DNA from: Pseudoalteromonas sp. OOF1S-7
GTDB lineage: Bacteria > Pseudomonadota > Gammaproteobacteria > Enterobacterales > Alteromonadaceae
DNA: 64,000 nt
Assembly (NCBI RefSeq): GCF_022347765.1
Contig: NZ_JAKRFZ010000023.1
Span: 1 to 64,000 of the forward strand
Reading direction: 5' to 3'
This document shows, piece by piece, positions 17,696-28,700 of the stretch (position 1 is its first letter; each line of letters begins with the position of its first letter). Made by a program: the position numbers and the translations under genes. A model generated the notes under the pieces. It saw only the letters and a list, made by a program, of their open reading frames with translations, searched no databases and was not told the DNA's origin.

Positions 17696-17735
17696 AAGAC
17701 ACATTTTGCACACAGTTAAGACACATTATTCACAC
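17696..17735. promoter_or_regulatory. direct repeat in the purT/NRPS divergent promoter region
   Basis: Two near-identical 18-mers, AAGACACATTTTGCACAC (17696-17713) and AAGACACATTATTCACAC (17718-17735), start 22 bp apart, about 40-80 bp before the NRPS start codon. Two helical turns of spacing suits a dimeric or cooperative regulator. The regulator is unknown. Confidence 0.5.
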
Positions 17736-17773
17736 TCAACCAAGTTGAACATGTTAGCGAAGGACTAGAAGAC

Positions 17774-20700
17774 GTGAACACGAAGCATTTTTCAGACAGT
17801 GGGATGCCTCCACTGGCGAAGACTCTCTCACAGGTTTATGGCAAATTTGCGGATCGAACTGCACTTATTTATGAAAATAATCATATCAGTTATCAGGAAC
17901 TAGCGCAGCGAGTCGTTTTTCTTGCCGGACACATTCGCCAGCAACTTCCTGATCAGGCACAAACAGCGCCTTCTTCTCAGTACATTGCACTCTATCACGA
18001 GCGCGGTATTGATATGGTCGTCAGTATGTTGGCAGTTCTGCATTGCGGGTTTGGCTATATTCCTATTTCCACTGATGCGCCTGCGCAGCGAACGCAATTC
18101 ATTTTACAAGACAGCCAGCCAGCGCTGATCCTGACTCACAGTGACCTAAGGGCAGCAGACGCCATTACGGGCCATCCTGTGCTCTGCGTTGATAAGCTGA
18201 GCACACAAGCCGTGCTTGATACTGCCCCCGCCCAAACGCAAGATGCGGTAGGGTACGTGATTTATACCTCAGGGACAACCGGACAGCCGAAAGGCGTTCA
18301 GATCCCCGCACAGAGTATTTTACACCTGGCCGATGCGCATATCGATTGGTTCAACACAGGGCAATATCAGCGCGCCTTGTTGTTTGCCTCGTATATCTTT
18401 GATGCCAGCGTGTTCGAGCTGTTTGTTCATTTATTACTGGGCCAGAGCGTGTATATCACCAGCGAACACGAGCGCACAGATGCGCAGGCGCTGAGCAAGC
18501 TGGTACAGCAAAATGACATCGAATTTGCTTCCATCCCGCCCGCGCTGCTGGCCTTGATCCCGCCGCAGCAACTCAGTGCACTGAAGTGTCTGATAGTCGC
18601 AGGTGAGACGCCGAATGTGGCCATGCTCGAAGCCTACAGCCAGGTCACTGCAATCTATAATGGTTATGGCCCGACAGAAAACACGGTTGCCACCAGTTTG
18701 CATCGCTTTGCGCCACAAGACAGCGAATTGAATATTGGCCAGCCACTGAACGATACCCGGCTATATGTGCTGGACCCTCAGCTGAATCCCTGCCCACAGG
18801 GCGAAGTAGGAGAGCTTTATATCAGTGGCCCACGGCTGGCGCTGGGCTATCTGAACCGGGACGACCTGACCCAGAGCCGCTTTATCGCCAACCCTTTTTA
18901 CGACCCTCAGTGCGATCCGGCGGGTTTCAGCCGCTTATATAAGACGGGCGATCTGGCTTCTTTTGACGGTCAGGCATACCACTTTGCCGGTCGTGATGAT
19001 GGCCAGGTTAAGTTACGTGGCTTTCGCATTGAGCTTGAGGAAGTCGAACAAACCATCGCGACTTTGGATAGCGTCAAACTGGTCAGCTGCGTGATCAAAC
19101 AACAGGGGAATCGTCGCTTACTCGCCGCCTATGTAGTGGCACAGGACAGCGACGCTGAGCAGACTCAGCACATCGCCGCTCATCTGAGCCGTACCCTGCC
19201 AGATTATATGCAGCCCGACCTGATAGTGCTGCTCGACAAGTTACCGATGACGGAAAATGGCAAAACCGATAAGCGTGCACTGGCGGCCCTGCCTGTTGAG
19301 GTCGAACACACTCACGTGGGTGCCCAGTTATCTCATACTCAGCAGGTATTTTTAAGCCTGATGCAAGGTTACTGCCCGGCTGAGCTGCACTGGCACAGCG
19401 ACTACTTTGAGCAAGGTGGCGACTCGATTTCTGCTATCCGTATTGCCAATGAAGTTCAGCAGCAACTTAAGCTGCACCTGGACACTCAGCTGATTTACCG
19501 GCTGCGCACCCCGGCGCAGATCTGGCAGGCCCTGTTGACGCACAACGTCCGTCCGCCTGCTGCCATTGCACATCGCCCGGCGCACCACCAGCACACGGCA
19601 CCTCTTTCGGCGCAACAAAGCGGGTTATGGTTTTTAGCGCGCCAGGCACCGGACAACCTTGCCTACCACTCGGTCAGCCGACTGACGCTAAACGGTGCCC
19701 TGGCGCCATCCAGATTGCATGCGGCGCTCAGCGCGCTGGTTCAGCGCCATGAAATTTATCGCACGTCGTTTGATTTGCACGAACCGCTTCAGCATATCCA
19801 CCCGGACTATGTGCCTGACCTGCCGCTGCTGGATTACAGTGAACTGAGCGAAGCCGAAGCCGAGTCGCAGCTGACGCAGCAGCTAAATCAGCTGAATGTC
19901 CCGTTTAAGCTTGACTGCCTGCCACTGGCACGCTGGGCGCTGGTGAAGCTGAGTGACCAAAAACATGTGCTGCTTCAAATCGAGCACCATCTGATCCACG
20001 ATGGCTGGTCGGCCAATCAGTTTGCAAGCCAGTTGCTGGCCCTGTATGCCCAGCTGGATAATGGCGAAACCCCTGCCGCCCAGCCAAACCAGATCCAGTA
20101 TGCCGATTACGCCTGTCATCAGGTGCAGTGGCTCAGTGGCGAGCAGGCACAGCAGCAGCGCATGTACTGGCAAACCCAGTTAGAGTCAGCGCCGCCACGC
20201 ATTAACTTACCCGTTTCTCAGCTGGCGCAGGATGTGCCTGTCAGTGCAGGTACTCATCAGATTGAGCTGCCCAGAGCACTGTGGCAACAGCTACAACAGT
20301 TTTGTCAGCGCAACCAGGTCACGCCGTTTTCTGCCACTTTGGCCACATTATATCTGGTACTGTCGCGCTTTAGCGGCGATGAGGATATCTGTATTGGCTC
20401 GGCTTTGGCTAACCGGGCGCACCCGCAACTGGAAACCACACTGGGGATGCTGGTCAACACTGTGGTGCACCGCCTGCAAAGCGCGCCTCAGACGACCATT
20501 GATGAGCTGATCCAGCAGAGTTTTGAAGTATGCAGCGAAGCACAGGCAAACCAGGCACTGCCTTTCCCGGCGCTGGTTGAGGCCCTGAATGTGCCGCGCA
20601 TCCCCGGTGTGAACCCGCTGTTTCAGGTGTGCTTTACCTTTCAGGATACGCCGCTACCGACGCAGCACCTGGATACCTTTACGCATATTGCACTTGAGCA

Positions 20701-22783
20701 CGGTGCACCAGCTCAGGATACCAAGTTCGAGTTGAACATTGCCCTGCAGGACATCCACAGTCAGAATCCGGAGCGTCCGGTTATCATGCAGTGGGAGTAT
20801 GACCGCAGCCGCTATGATCTGTGGTTTGTTGAGTCCATGGCCAGCAACTTTGCCCACCTGCTGGCGCAACTGGTGAACTGCACCTCGCAATCCGAGCTGA
20901 TGCAACCGCTGAGTGCGCTGGTACCTGCGGCAACGCTGCCTGAGCCACTCACCACGCCACTGTATTCAGAGCAGAGTCTGACAGACTTATTTGCTCAACA
21001 GGCGCAGCGCTACCCCAACAATACCGCCCTGCTCACCACAACGGGCACCATGAGTTACGATCAATTGGCGCGCCGGGCCAATCAACTGGCCCAGTGGCTG
21101 GTTGAACAGAATATGAGCGGCCAGTTTGTCGGCTTATATTTACCACCGGGCCCGGATACGCTGGTCGCCATTCTCGGGGCCTTAAAAGCCGGTGCCGCCT
21201 ATGTGCCTTTATCGACCCGGGCACCGGCCAGCCGCAATGGGTTTATTCTCGACGATGCCGAAGTGCAGGTGGTTATCAGTTATCGTGAACTGAGCGAGGA
21301 ACTGGGCGCCCCGCAGCTGACGTATCTGCTGCTCGACGACGAGGCAACACTGTGTGACTATCCGGACACGCCGCCCGCATGCAACATCAAAGGCGCCGAT
21401 CCGGCCTATGTTATTTATACCTCTGGCACCACGGGCAAGCCTAAAGGTGTTGTGCAAACCCATGGCAATGTCGCGCGCCTGCTCAGTACTGCCGAGCAGC
21501 ATTTTAGTTTTTCAGAGCAAGACACCTGGGTGCTGTACCATGACTACATCTTTGACTTCAGTGTCTGGGAGATCTGGGGCGCGCTGGCCTATGGCGGCAA
21601 GCTGTTTATTCCCGACTACCTGGAGATCCGCGACAGCATGCAGTTTGTCGGGCAATGTCAGCAATATGGCGTCACCGTACTGAACCAGACGCCCAGCGCA
21701 TTCTATACCTTTACCGATATCGCCAGCACAGCTCAGGTGCCACTCAATACCCTGCGCTATGTGATCTTTGGTGGCGAGCAGCTCAATTACAGTAAGCTGG
21801 CCCCCTGGTGGCAGCACTATGGTGACCGTATCACACTGGTCAACATGTATGGCATTACTGAGACCACAGTGCATGTTACCGCCCTGACCCTGAGCGCAGC
21901 CATGCCGCGTCATATTGCCGACATCGGCAAGCCATTGTCTGACATGCAGGCGCTGGTGCTGGATGAACAGCATCGACCTGTGCCGCTGGGCTGCCCGGGC
22001 GAGCTGTATATTACCGGCGCGGGCCTGGCAAGCGGCTATCTCAATCGCGAGGCACTGAGTGCCGAGCGCTTCTTTACCCTTACGACGGGTTCGCGTCAGT
22101 GTCGGGTGTATCGCACCGGCGACAAGGCACGGCTGCTGCCAACCGGACACCTGGAATATCTGGGCAGACTGGACGACCAGGTGAAGATCCGCGGCCACCG
22201 CATAGAGCTGGGCGAGATAGAAGCGCAGCTGCTGACCTTCAGCGAAATCTCTAAGGCCTGTGTGCTGACCTATGACAATCAGGGGCAAACGGCACTGGTG
22301 GGATATATCGTCACCACCGGCAATGCGCATGAGTGCGAAACGCTGCGTCAGCGCCTGGGCACACGCCTGCCCAGTTATATGATCCCGGATCAGTTGATTG
22401 CACTGGAGACCCTGCCACTGACGGTCAATGGCAAGCTGGATAAAAAGGCGCTGCCTGCCTCCAGCCTGACACCTCAGGGCGGCTATGTGGCACCCGAAAC
22501 CCCATTACAACAGCAACTCTGCACGCTCTGGCAGCAGGTGCTCGGCGTCAGCCAGGTTGGCATTCAGGATGACTTTTTCCAGCTTGGCGGCAACTCCATT
22601 CTGGCTGTTAAGCTGGTACGCGAAGCACAGGAGTCCTTGCAGCTGGCCATCCCGTTATCGGCCCTGCTGAGTTACCCCAATATTGCCGCTCTGGCAGAGC
22701 ACCTGAGCAGCACTCAGGTAAACACCATAGTTCGTTCACAGCATGCAACACAGACCAGCGCGAAGCAGGTCATGGAGCTTTAA
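17774..22783 (+). CDS. nonribosomal peptide synthetase, modules 1-2 (A-T-C-A(Thr)-T)
   Basis: A 1669-residue synthetase. Domain order: A1 (about 15-500; YTSGTTGQPKG from about residue 164), T1 (Ser551 in GGDS), C2 (HHLIHDG at 738-744), A2 (YTSGTTGKPKG from about 1215), T2 (Ser1608 in GGNS). There is no starter C domain, so the first residue is loaded directly and the peptide is probably not N-acylated. Hand-aligned specificity codes on GrsA numbering: A1 DAFSIAGVAK (no firm prediction) and A2 DFWNIGMVHK, the threonine code. No epimerase or methylase is present. The C-terminus ends in KQVMEL, a possible docking tail. The GTG start follows AAGGA; the next gene starts 1 bp after the stop. Confidence 0.95.
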   Translation: MNTKHFSDSGMPPLAKTLSQVYGKFADRTALIYENNHISYQELAQRVVFLAGHIRQQLPDQAQTAPSSQYIALYHERGIDMVVSMLAVLHCGFGYIPISTDAPAQRTQFILQDSQPALILTHSDLRAADAITGHPVLCVDKLSTQAVLDTAPAQTQDAVGYVIYTSGTTGQPKGVQIPAQSILHLADAHIDWFNTGQYQRALLFASYIFDASVFELFVHLLLGQSVYITSEHERTDAQALSKLVQQNDIEFASIPPALLALIPPQQLSALKCLIVAGETPNVAMLEAYSQVTAIYNGYGPTENTVATSLHRFAPQDSELNIGQPLNDTRLYVLDPQLNPCPQGEVGELYISGPRLALGYLNRDDLTQSRFIANPFYDPQCDPAGFSRLYKTGDLASFDGQAYHFAGRDDGQVKLRGFRIELEEVEQTIATLDSVKLVSCVIKQQGNRRLLAAYVVAQDSDAEQTQHIAAHLSRTLPDYMQPDLIVLLDKLPMTENGKTDKRALAALPVEVEHTHVGAQLSHTQQVFLSLMQGYCPAELHWHSDYFEQGGDSISAIRIANEVQQQLKLHLDTQLIYRLRTPAQIWQALLTHNVRPPAAIAHRPAHHQHTAPLSAQQSGLWFLARQAPDNLAYHSVSRLTLNGALAPSRLHAALSALVQRHEIYRTSFDLHEPLQHIHPDYVPDLPLLDYSELSEAEAESQLTQQLNQLNVPFKLDCLPLARWALVKLSDQKHVLLQIEHHLIHDGWSANQFASQLLALYAQLDNGETPAAQPNQIQYADYACHQVQWLSGEQAQQQRMYWQTQLESAPPRINLPVSQLAQDVPVSAGTHQIELPRALWQQLQQFCQRNQVTPFSATLATLYLVLSRFSGDEDICIGSALANRAHPQLETTLGMLVNTVVHRLQSAPQTTIDELIQQSFEVCSEAQANQALPFPALVEALNVPRIPGVNPLFQVCFTFQDTPLPTQHLDTFTHIALEHGAPAQDTKFELNIALQDIHSQNPERPVIMQWEYDRSRYDLWFVESMASNFAHLLAQLVNCTSQSELMQPLSALVPAATLPEPLTTPLYSEQSLTDLFAQQAQRYPNNTALLTTTGTMSYDQLARRANQLAQWLVEQNMSGQFVGLYLPPGPDTLVAILGALKAGAAYVPLSTRAPASRNGFILDDAEVQVVISYRELSEELGAPQLTYLLLDDEATLCDYPDTPPACNIKGADPAYVIYTSGTTGKPKGVVQTHGNVARLLSTAEQHFSFSEQDTWVLYHDYIFDFSVWEIWGALAYGGKLFIPDYLEIRDSMQFVGQCQQYGVTVLNQTPSAFYTFTDIASTAQVPLNTLRYVIFGGEQLNYSKLAPWWQHYGDRITLVNMYGITETTVHVTALTLSAAMPRHIADIGKPLSDMQALVLDEQHRPVPLGCPGELYITGAGLASGYLNREALSAERFFTLTTGSRQCRVYRTGDKARLLPTGHLEYLGRLDDQVKIRGHRIELGEIEAQLLTFSEISKACVLTYDNQGQTALVGYIVTTGNAHECETLRQRLGTRLPSYMIPDQLIALETLPLTVNGKLDKKALPASSLTPQGGYVAPETPLQQQLCTLWQQVLGVSQVGIQDDFFQLGGNSILAVKLVREAQESLQLAIPLSALLSYPNIAALAEHLSSTQVNTIVRSQHATQTSAKQVMEL

Positions 22784-22784
22784 T

Positions 22785-25700
22785 ATGTTATCTTTTGTTC
22801 AAAAACTACACACACAAGGCCTGCGGGTCTGGCTGGGTGACAACAATTCGCTGGCACTGGGATATGAGGAAACCGTCGCAGCTGAATTGATTGCCGAGCT
22901 AAAAGCCAACAAGCCTGCCTTGCTGGCTTTGCTTGAAGAGCATCAGATACACTCGGAGCAGGCCTTTTTAAACTGGTCTGTGTTGCAGCTTTCTTTACTA
23001 TCTAATGCTCAGGCACGACTGTTGTTTGTCGACCGCTTACAGCCACAGCGCTGTGCCTATCATATTCCGATGCTGGTCGAGCACCAGCAAACGGACATGG
23101 TAGCCAAACTGGACAACGCCATTCAGGCACTGACGGTACGCCACCCGATCTTAAACAGCCAGATTGTGGAGCACGACGATCAGCTCTTTTGTCAGCCCCG
23201 CAGTCGCGCACTGACCTCAGTACAAACACGGTGCAACGATCCTGAGCAACTGAAAGCGCAGGTTCAAACGCAGGTGCTGACACCGTTTGATTTAAGCCAG
23301 GATGCGCCGCTGCGAGTGGTGCATTATCACTGTGCCTCGAGCACTTACACGCTGTTTTTATGGCATCACATTGCCTTTGACGGCTGGTCTATGCAGTTGT
23401 TTTTCAAAGAGCTCAGTCAGCTGATGGCCGACCCTTTATGGGCGCAGCAACAGCCATCGCCTTTGTCCTACTTTGACTACGCAAGCTGGCACCGGACACT
23501 GGATCAGCAACAGGCGCATGATTACTGGCAGACACAATTAAAAGATGCGCTGCCAACCCGGCTACCCAAAACGCTGGACGCGCCTTTAAATGAGCCACTC
23601 ACCCGTGGCAGTAATCTGTATTTTACTTTGCCCGACACACTGAGCACCCAGCTTCGTCAGCTGGCAAGCTCCCTCAGTGCCACGCCATTCAGTGTCCTGC
23701 TCAGTGCCTACTATTATACGCTGATGCTCTTTACCAATCAGAACGATATCCTGCTGGGAGTGCCATCAGACAACCGGGATCACCCGCAAACCCAGGACAT
23801 TATGGGCTTTTTTGTCAATACCCTGGCGTTACGGGCAGAGCTTGATAAACAAGCCAGCTTTGCGCAACTGGTCACTCAGGTGAAAGACACCCTGCATCAG
23901 GCCAAACGCCATCAAGATCTGCCATTTGATGAGGTGGTTCAATACTTTACACAGGGCGACCGTGAGCAAAGCGCACTGCAGATCATGTTCAGTGTGCAAA
24001 AACTGGCCAGCCAGCTGGACCCGGCGTTGTCACTGCCCTTTTCAGTCAGCCCATTGCTCAGTGATGATGAGCTGTATCAGCCCATTAAAGTAGACCTGTT
24101 GCTGGCACTGGATGACAGTGAAGCGACTATCTCAGGTCAGATTGATTACAACCCAAACCGCTTCAGCCAGGCTTATATTGAGGCATTTCGTCAGACCTTT
24201 ATCCACCTGCTTGAGTGCAGTGTTGCCTCGCCCCACCAGCCGCTGCAATCGCACACGTATGTGCCGCCGGGTCAGTGTCTGAGCGAACCGCAGACACCTG
24301 ACAAACCTGCCTATGAGAACCTCTATGCACGCTTTGTTGCCCAGGCCAAACAAACTCCGCAGGCCAATGCCCTGATCTACCAGGAGCAGGAGATAAGTTA
24401 TCGCACCCTGGCCCGGGAAGTAAAAACGCTTGCAAGCCATATACGCGCACAGATAGCACAGCATGACGACCCTAAGGTCGCTTTGATGTTTGTTCGTGGA
24501 CCACAGATGGTCACCGCGATTCTGGCCACCTTAGCCGCAGGCGCGGCTTATGTGCCACTAAGCCCGACTCAGGCCAGCAGCCGTAACCAGTTTATCCTTA
24601 ATGATTCGGGGGCGGCACTGCTACTGACCCAATCTCAGCTGGCGGCACAGGCGCAACAACTGGCCCAGTCCGATGCCACCCCAGTACTGACAACCGAGGC
24701 CCTGCTGTCAGACCCTGCGGAATATGACTTAGCACAGGGCGATGCTGGGCAACTTGCCTACGTTATTTATACCTCGGGCAGTACCGGCCAGCCTAAGGGC
24801 GTGATGGTCGAGCATGGTCATGTTGATGCGCTGGTACGCAGCACCAGCGAGGTCTATCAATTTGCCAGCGACGAGCGGACCTACTGGCTAACGCCCTACT
24901 TTTTTGATGCCTCAGTCGAGCCGCTGTTTATGACTTTACTCAATGGTGCCTGCCTGGTCATTCCCTGCGAGCGCAGCTGCAACGACCCGCTGGCCATGCG
25001 AGAGGAAATTCTCGACAGAGCCGTCACCCACCTGGTGGCCTCACCATCGCATTTACAAGCGATTGGACACTGCGGCAAAGCCAGCGCCATTCGGCGGGTG
25101 GTGTTCGGTGGTGAATCCTGTAGCCAAAGCCTGGTCGATACCTGGCAACAGCGCCTGTTCAGTGAATATGGCCCTACCGAAGCGACGGTCACGGCCACAG
25201 TGCACAGGCAGTTTGCTCAGCAGCAAAACCTCAAGGCCATTGGCCAACCTTTGCGCCATGTTACCATCGACATAGTCGACGACGCACTCGCTTCTCTGCC
25301 GGTCGGTTGCCCCGGTGAGATCCTGATCTCAGGCCACAGTGTTGCCCGTGGCTATCTCAATCTGCCAGAGCAAACTGAAGCACGTTTTATTACCACAGCG
25401 CGCGGGCGCGCCTATCGCACCGGCGATATGGCCCGTCGGCTGCCCTGCGGTAACCTGGAATTTATGGGCCGCAATGATGCGCAGGTTAAACTTCGTGGCT
25501 ATCGTATTGAGCTCAATGAAATCGAAGTGGTGCTGCTTAAGCACCCGGATATTGAGCAGGCCTGTGTGAAAGTGCAAACTCTGGCACAGGGGCCTGCGCT
25601 GGTTGCTTACCTCGGCACCACCAGCATGCTAGCGCTTGATGAGTTGCTGCCCTGGCTGAACGAACGGCTGCCCGATTACATGCATCCGGCAGCACTGCAA

Positions 25701-28700
25701 TGCAGCGCGACTTTGCCCTTACTGCCTTCGGGTAAGGTTGACGCCCGCGCACTCGCACCGCTGGATATCAGCGTCAGCACTACCTATGTCGCCCCGCAAA
25801 GCGCGCTGGAAAAAGATCTCTGCGCCTTGTGGGCCGAACACCTGGGGGTTGAGCAGGTAGGCATGCAGGACAGCTTTTTCGCGCTGGGCGGAAACTCGCT
25901 AAGCGCCATGACCCTGGTGGCTAAAATGCAGCGTACTCTGGCGCTGCCTGTCACGCTCAAAGCGCTGCTGAGCCACAAGACACCGGCCGCTATTCTGGCT
26001 AATCTGGATACCCAGCACCGCATCGAGCCCATTCCCGTACTCGCCGATCCAACTCAGCCTGTGGCAGTCACCCCTCAGCAGCAAGCTATGTTACTGAGTG
26101 AACGCCTTGCCACCACTGCGGGGGCCTATCATATTCCTCTGATGCTGAGCTGCGAGTCGCTGGCACAGCAGCAGGCGCTGATGGAAGGGGTGCAGCAAGT
26201 GATCAGCCGCCATCAAATATTACAGCAGGGCTACGATCAGGATGAGCAGGGACACTGGTTTATCAGTCAGACGCGCTACCCGGTGCCCTGTCAGGTGCTG
26301 GCGTTACAGAGCCATAATGACAGTGCCTTGCAGGAATTTGTCAATGCGCCGTTTACGTTAGACACCTCAGCGCCGGTGCGAGTGGCGCAATTGCGTGTAG
26401 GCCCACTGCCCAGCTACAGGTTGTTACTGGTGTTTCACCATGTAGCCTTTGACGGCTGGTCGGTCGAGCGCTTTATTCGTGAACTGGATCAGCAAATGGC
26501 CGGTCAGGTACTTACCCCGCCCACACTGACTTACCGGGACTATGCCCACTGGCGCAGCACCCTGGACGAGCAGGCAGAGCTGGATTACTGGCAACAGGCG
26601 TTTGCCGGTATTGACTTGACCCCATGGGAGAGCGACTTTAGCCGCAGCGCCAGTTATGATCCCCAGGGCAAGGCGCTGAGCTTTACCCTGCCCGACGCAC
26701 TGACCCGCTCGTTGCGTGCGCTGGCACAGCAACAGGGGGTCAGCCTTTATGCAACCCTGCTCAGCAGCTTTCAGCTCGCCGCAAGTTTCTGGGCCGATCG
26801 GGATGACATTGTCATTGGCACACCGAGCGACAACCGCGCCCATCCGGACAGTCACGAGCTGATGGGATATTTTGTCAATACCCTGGCACTGCCGCTGCGC
26901 CTGGACAGCACACTCAGTTTTACGGCATTAATGAAACAGGTGCAGACCCAGGTGCACGATGCAAAAAGCCATCAGGGCACCTCTGTGGATGTGCTGGCTG
27001 ATGCGCTCAACGTTGAGCGCCAAAGTGGCCTGTCGCCGCTGTTTCAGCTGTTTTTCACACTGGATCAGTTTAACCCGCTGACTCAGGCATTTAACGGCTT
27101 TGAGGTGATCCCGGAGAACCCGCAAGATTACGCCTATACGCCGGCCAAATTTGAATGGAATATGGTGTTTAAGGACGACGGCGACCAGCTGCAAGGCCAG
27201 TTTACCTATGCCACAACCCGCTATGATGCCACGCGCTGTGAGCAGTTTCTGGCATTTTATCAGGTGCTGTTAGACAACCTGATGGCGGCCCCGGAGCAGC
27301 CGGTGCGCGACTGCCCGCTGCTCAGCCACGCGCAATTTCAAACCCTGGTGACACACCAGGCACAGCAACACAGTGATCCACACACAAACTGGTTAGCCTG
27401 TTTTGCACAGGCCTGCGAGCGTGCGCCGCACAATATTGCCTTGTCGTTTGAAGATCAGCAACTCAGCTATGGCGAGCTGGATAGCCTGTCATCACAGTTG
27501 GCTGCCACACTGCATCAGCGCCTTGGTGCGCCGGGTGCCGAACCCGCCCGCGTCGCGCTGCACTTTCACAAAGGCTGTGACATGATCATCGCCATGCTGG
27601 CCACGCTCAAAGCCGGTGCTGCTTTCGTTGCCTTGTCGCCCAACCACCCGCAGGCACGCCGTGAAACCCTGTTGCAACAGGCGCAGTGCACACTGCTGCT
27701 CAGTGATGATGCGTTAAGCTGGTCAACGGTGCCCACCTTGCTGTATCACTGGCGAGACTGGCCAGAGACACAGACCGAGCATAATGATATTAACTTCAAC
27801 CACAACCCGGACCGCCTCGCCTATCTGATCTATACCTCCGGCACCACAGGCACCCCCAAAGGGGCCATGCTCAGCCACCGCGGCCTTATCAACCTCTCAG
27901 CACACATGATGCACAGCCACCGCTTAATGGGTCAGTCACGTCAGGTGGTTGCCAGCCAGTATGCCGAATATGTCTTCGACGCCTCCATCATCGAAATTTT
28001 CCCGGCGCTGGCTGCGGGTGCGCGACTGGAGATCATTCCTGAGCCCATACGTCGCGATGTACCCAGGCTGTGTGAGTTCTTGCGTCGCCAGCGCGTGGAT
28101 GTGGCCTTTGTGCCCACCGTGCTGGTCAATCAGTTTGCGGATCTGCTGGCCGGTTGCCAGCTGGATGTGTTGTTTGTTGGTGGCGCGCCGCTCAACCCGG
28201 TGCATCAGCCCCTGGCAAGCACACTCTACAACGAATATGGACTGAGTGAAACCAGCGTGTGTGTGACTCAGGCTGAGGTCACACCCCGGCAACCAGTCAC
28301 CATAGGGCGCGCCATTCGCAATACCCGTCTGTATGTGCTGGATAAATATCAACGACCTGTGCCACCGGGCGGCTTTGGCGAGTTGCACAGCGCAGGCTGC
28401 AGTACCGGGCTGGGATACTGGCAAAATGCCGACAAGACGGCGGCCCACTTTATCACCCTGACAATGCACCATGGTGCGCAACAACTACATGAGCAGGTCT
28501 ATCGCACCGGAGACTTAGTGCGCCGGGTTGATGCGGACACCCTGCAGTTTGTGGCACGGACCGATCAGCAGCTGGAGATCAATGGCTACCGCATTGAGCC
28601 GGGTGAGATCGAGGCAAAATTATTGACCCACCCGGATGTCGGCCAGGCCGTGGTCTGTCAGGTTCAGGGGCATGCACAGCAGCTGATCGCCTACTGTATG

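Noticed and set aside
21512..22330. Long antisense frame (272 codons) in the first NRPS gene
   Set aside because: A codon-bias shadow of the GC-rich NRPS gene on the other strand.
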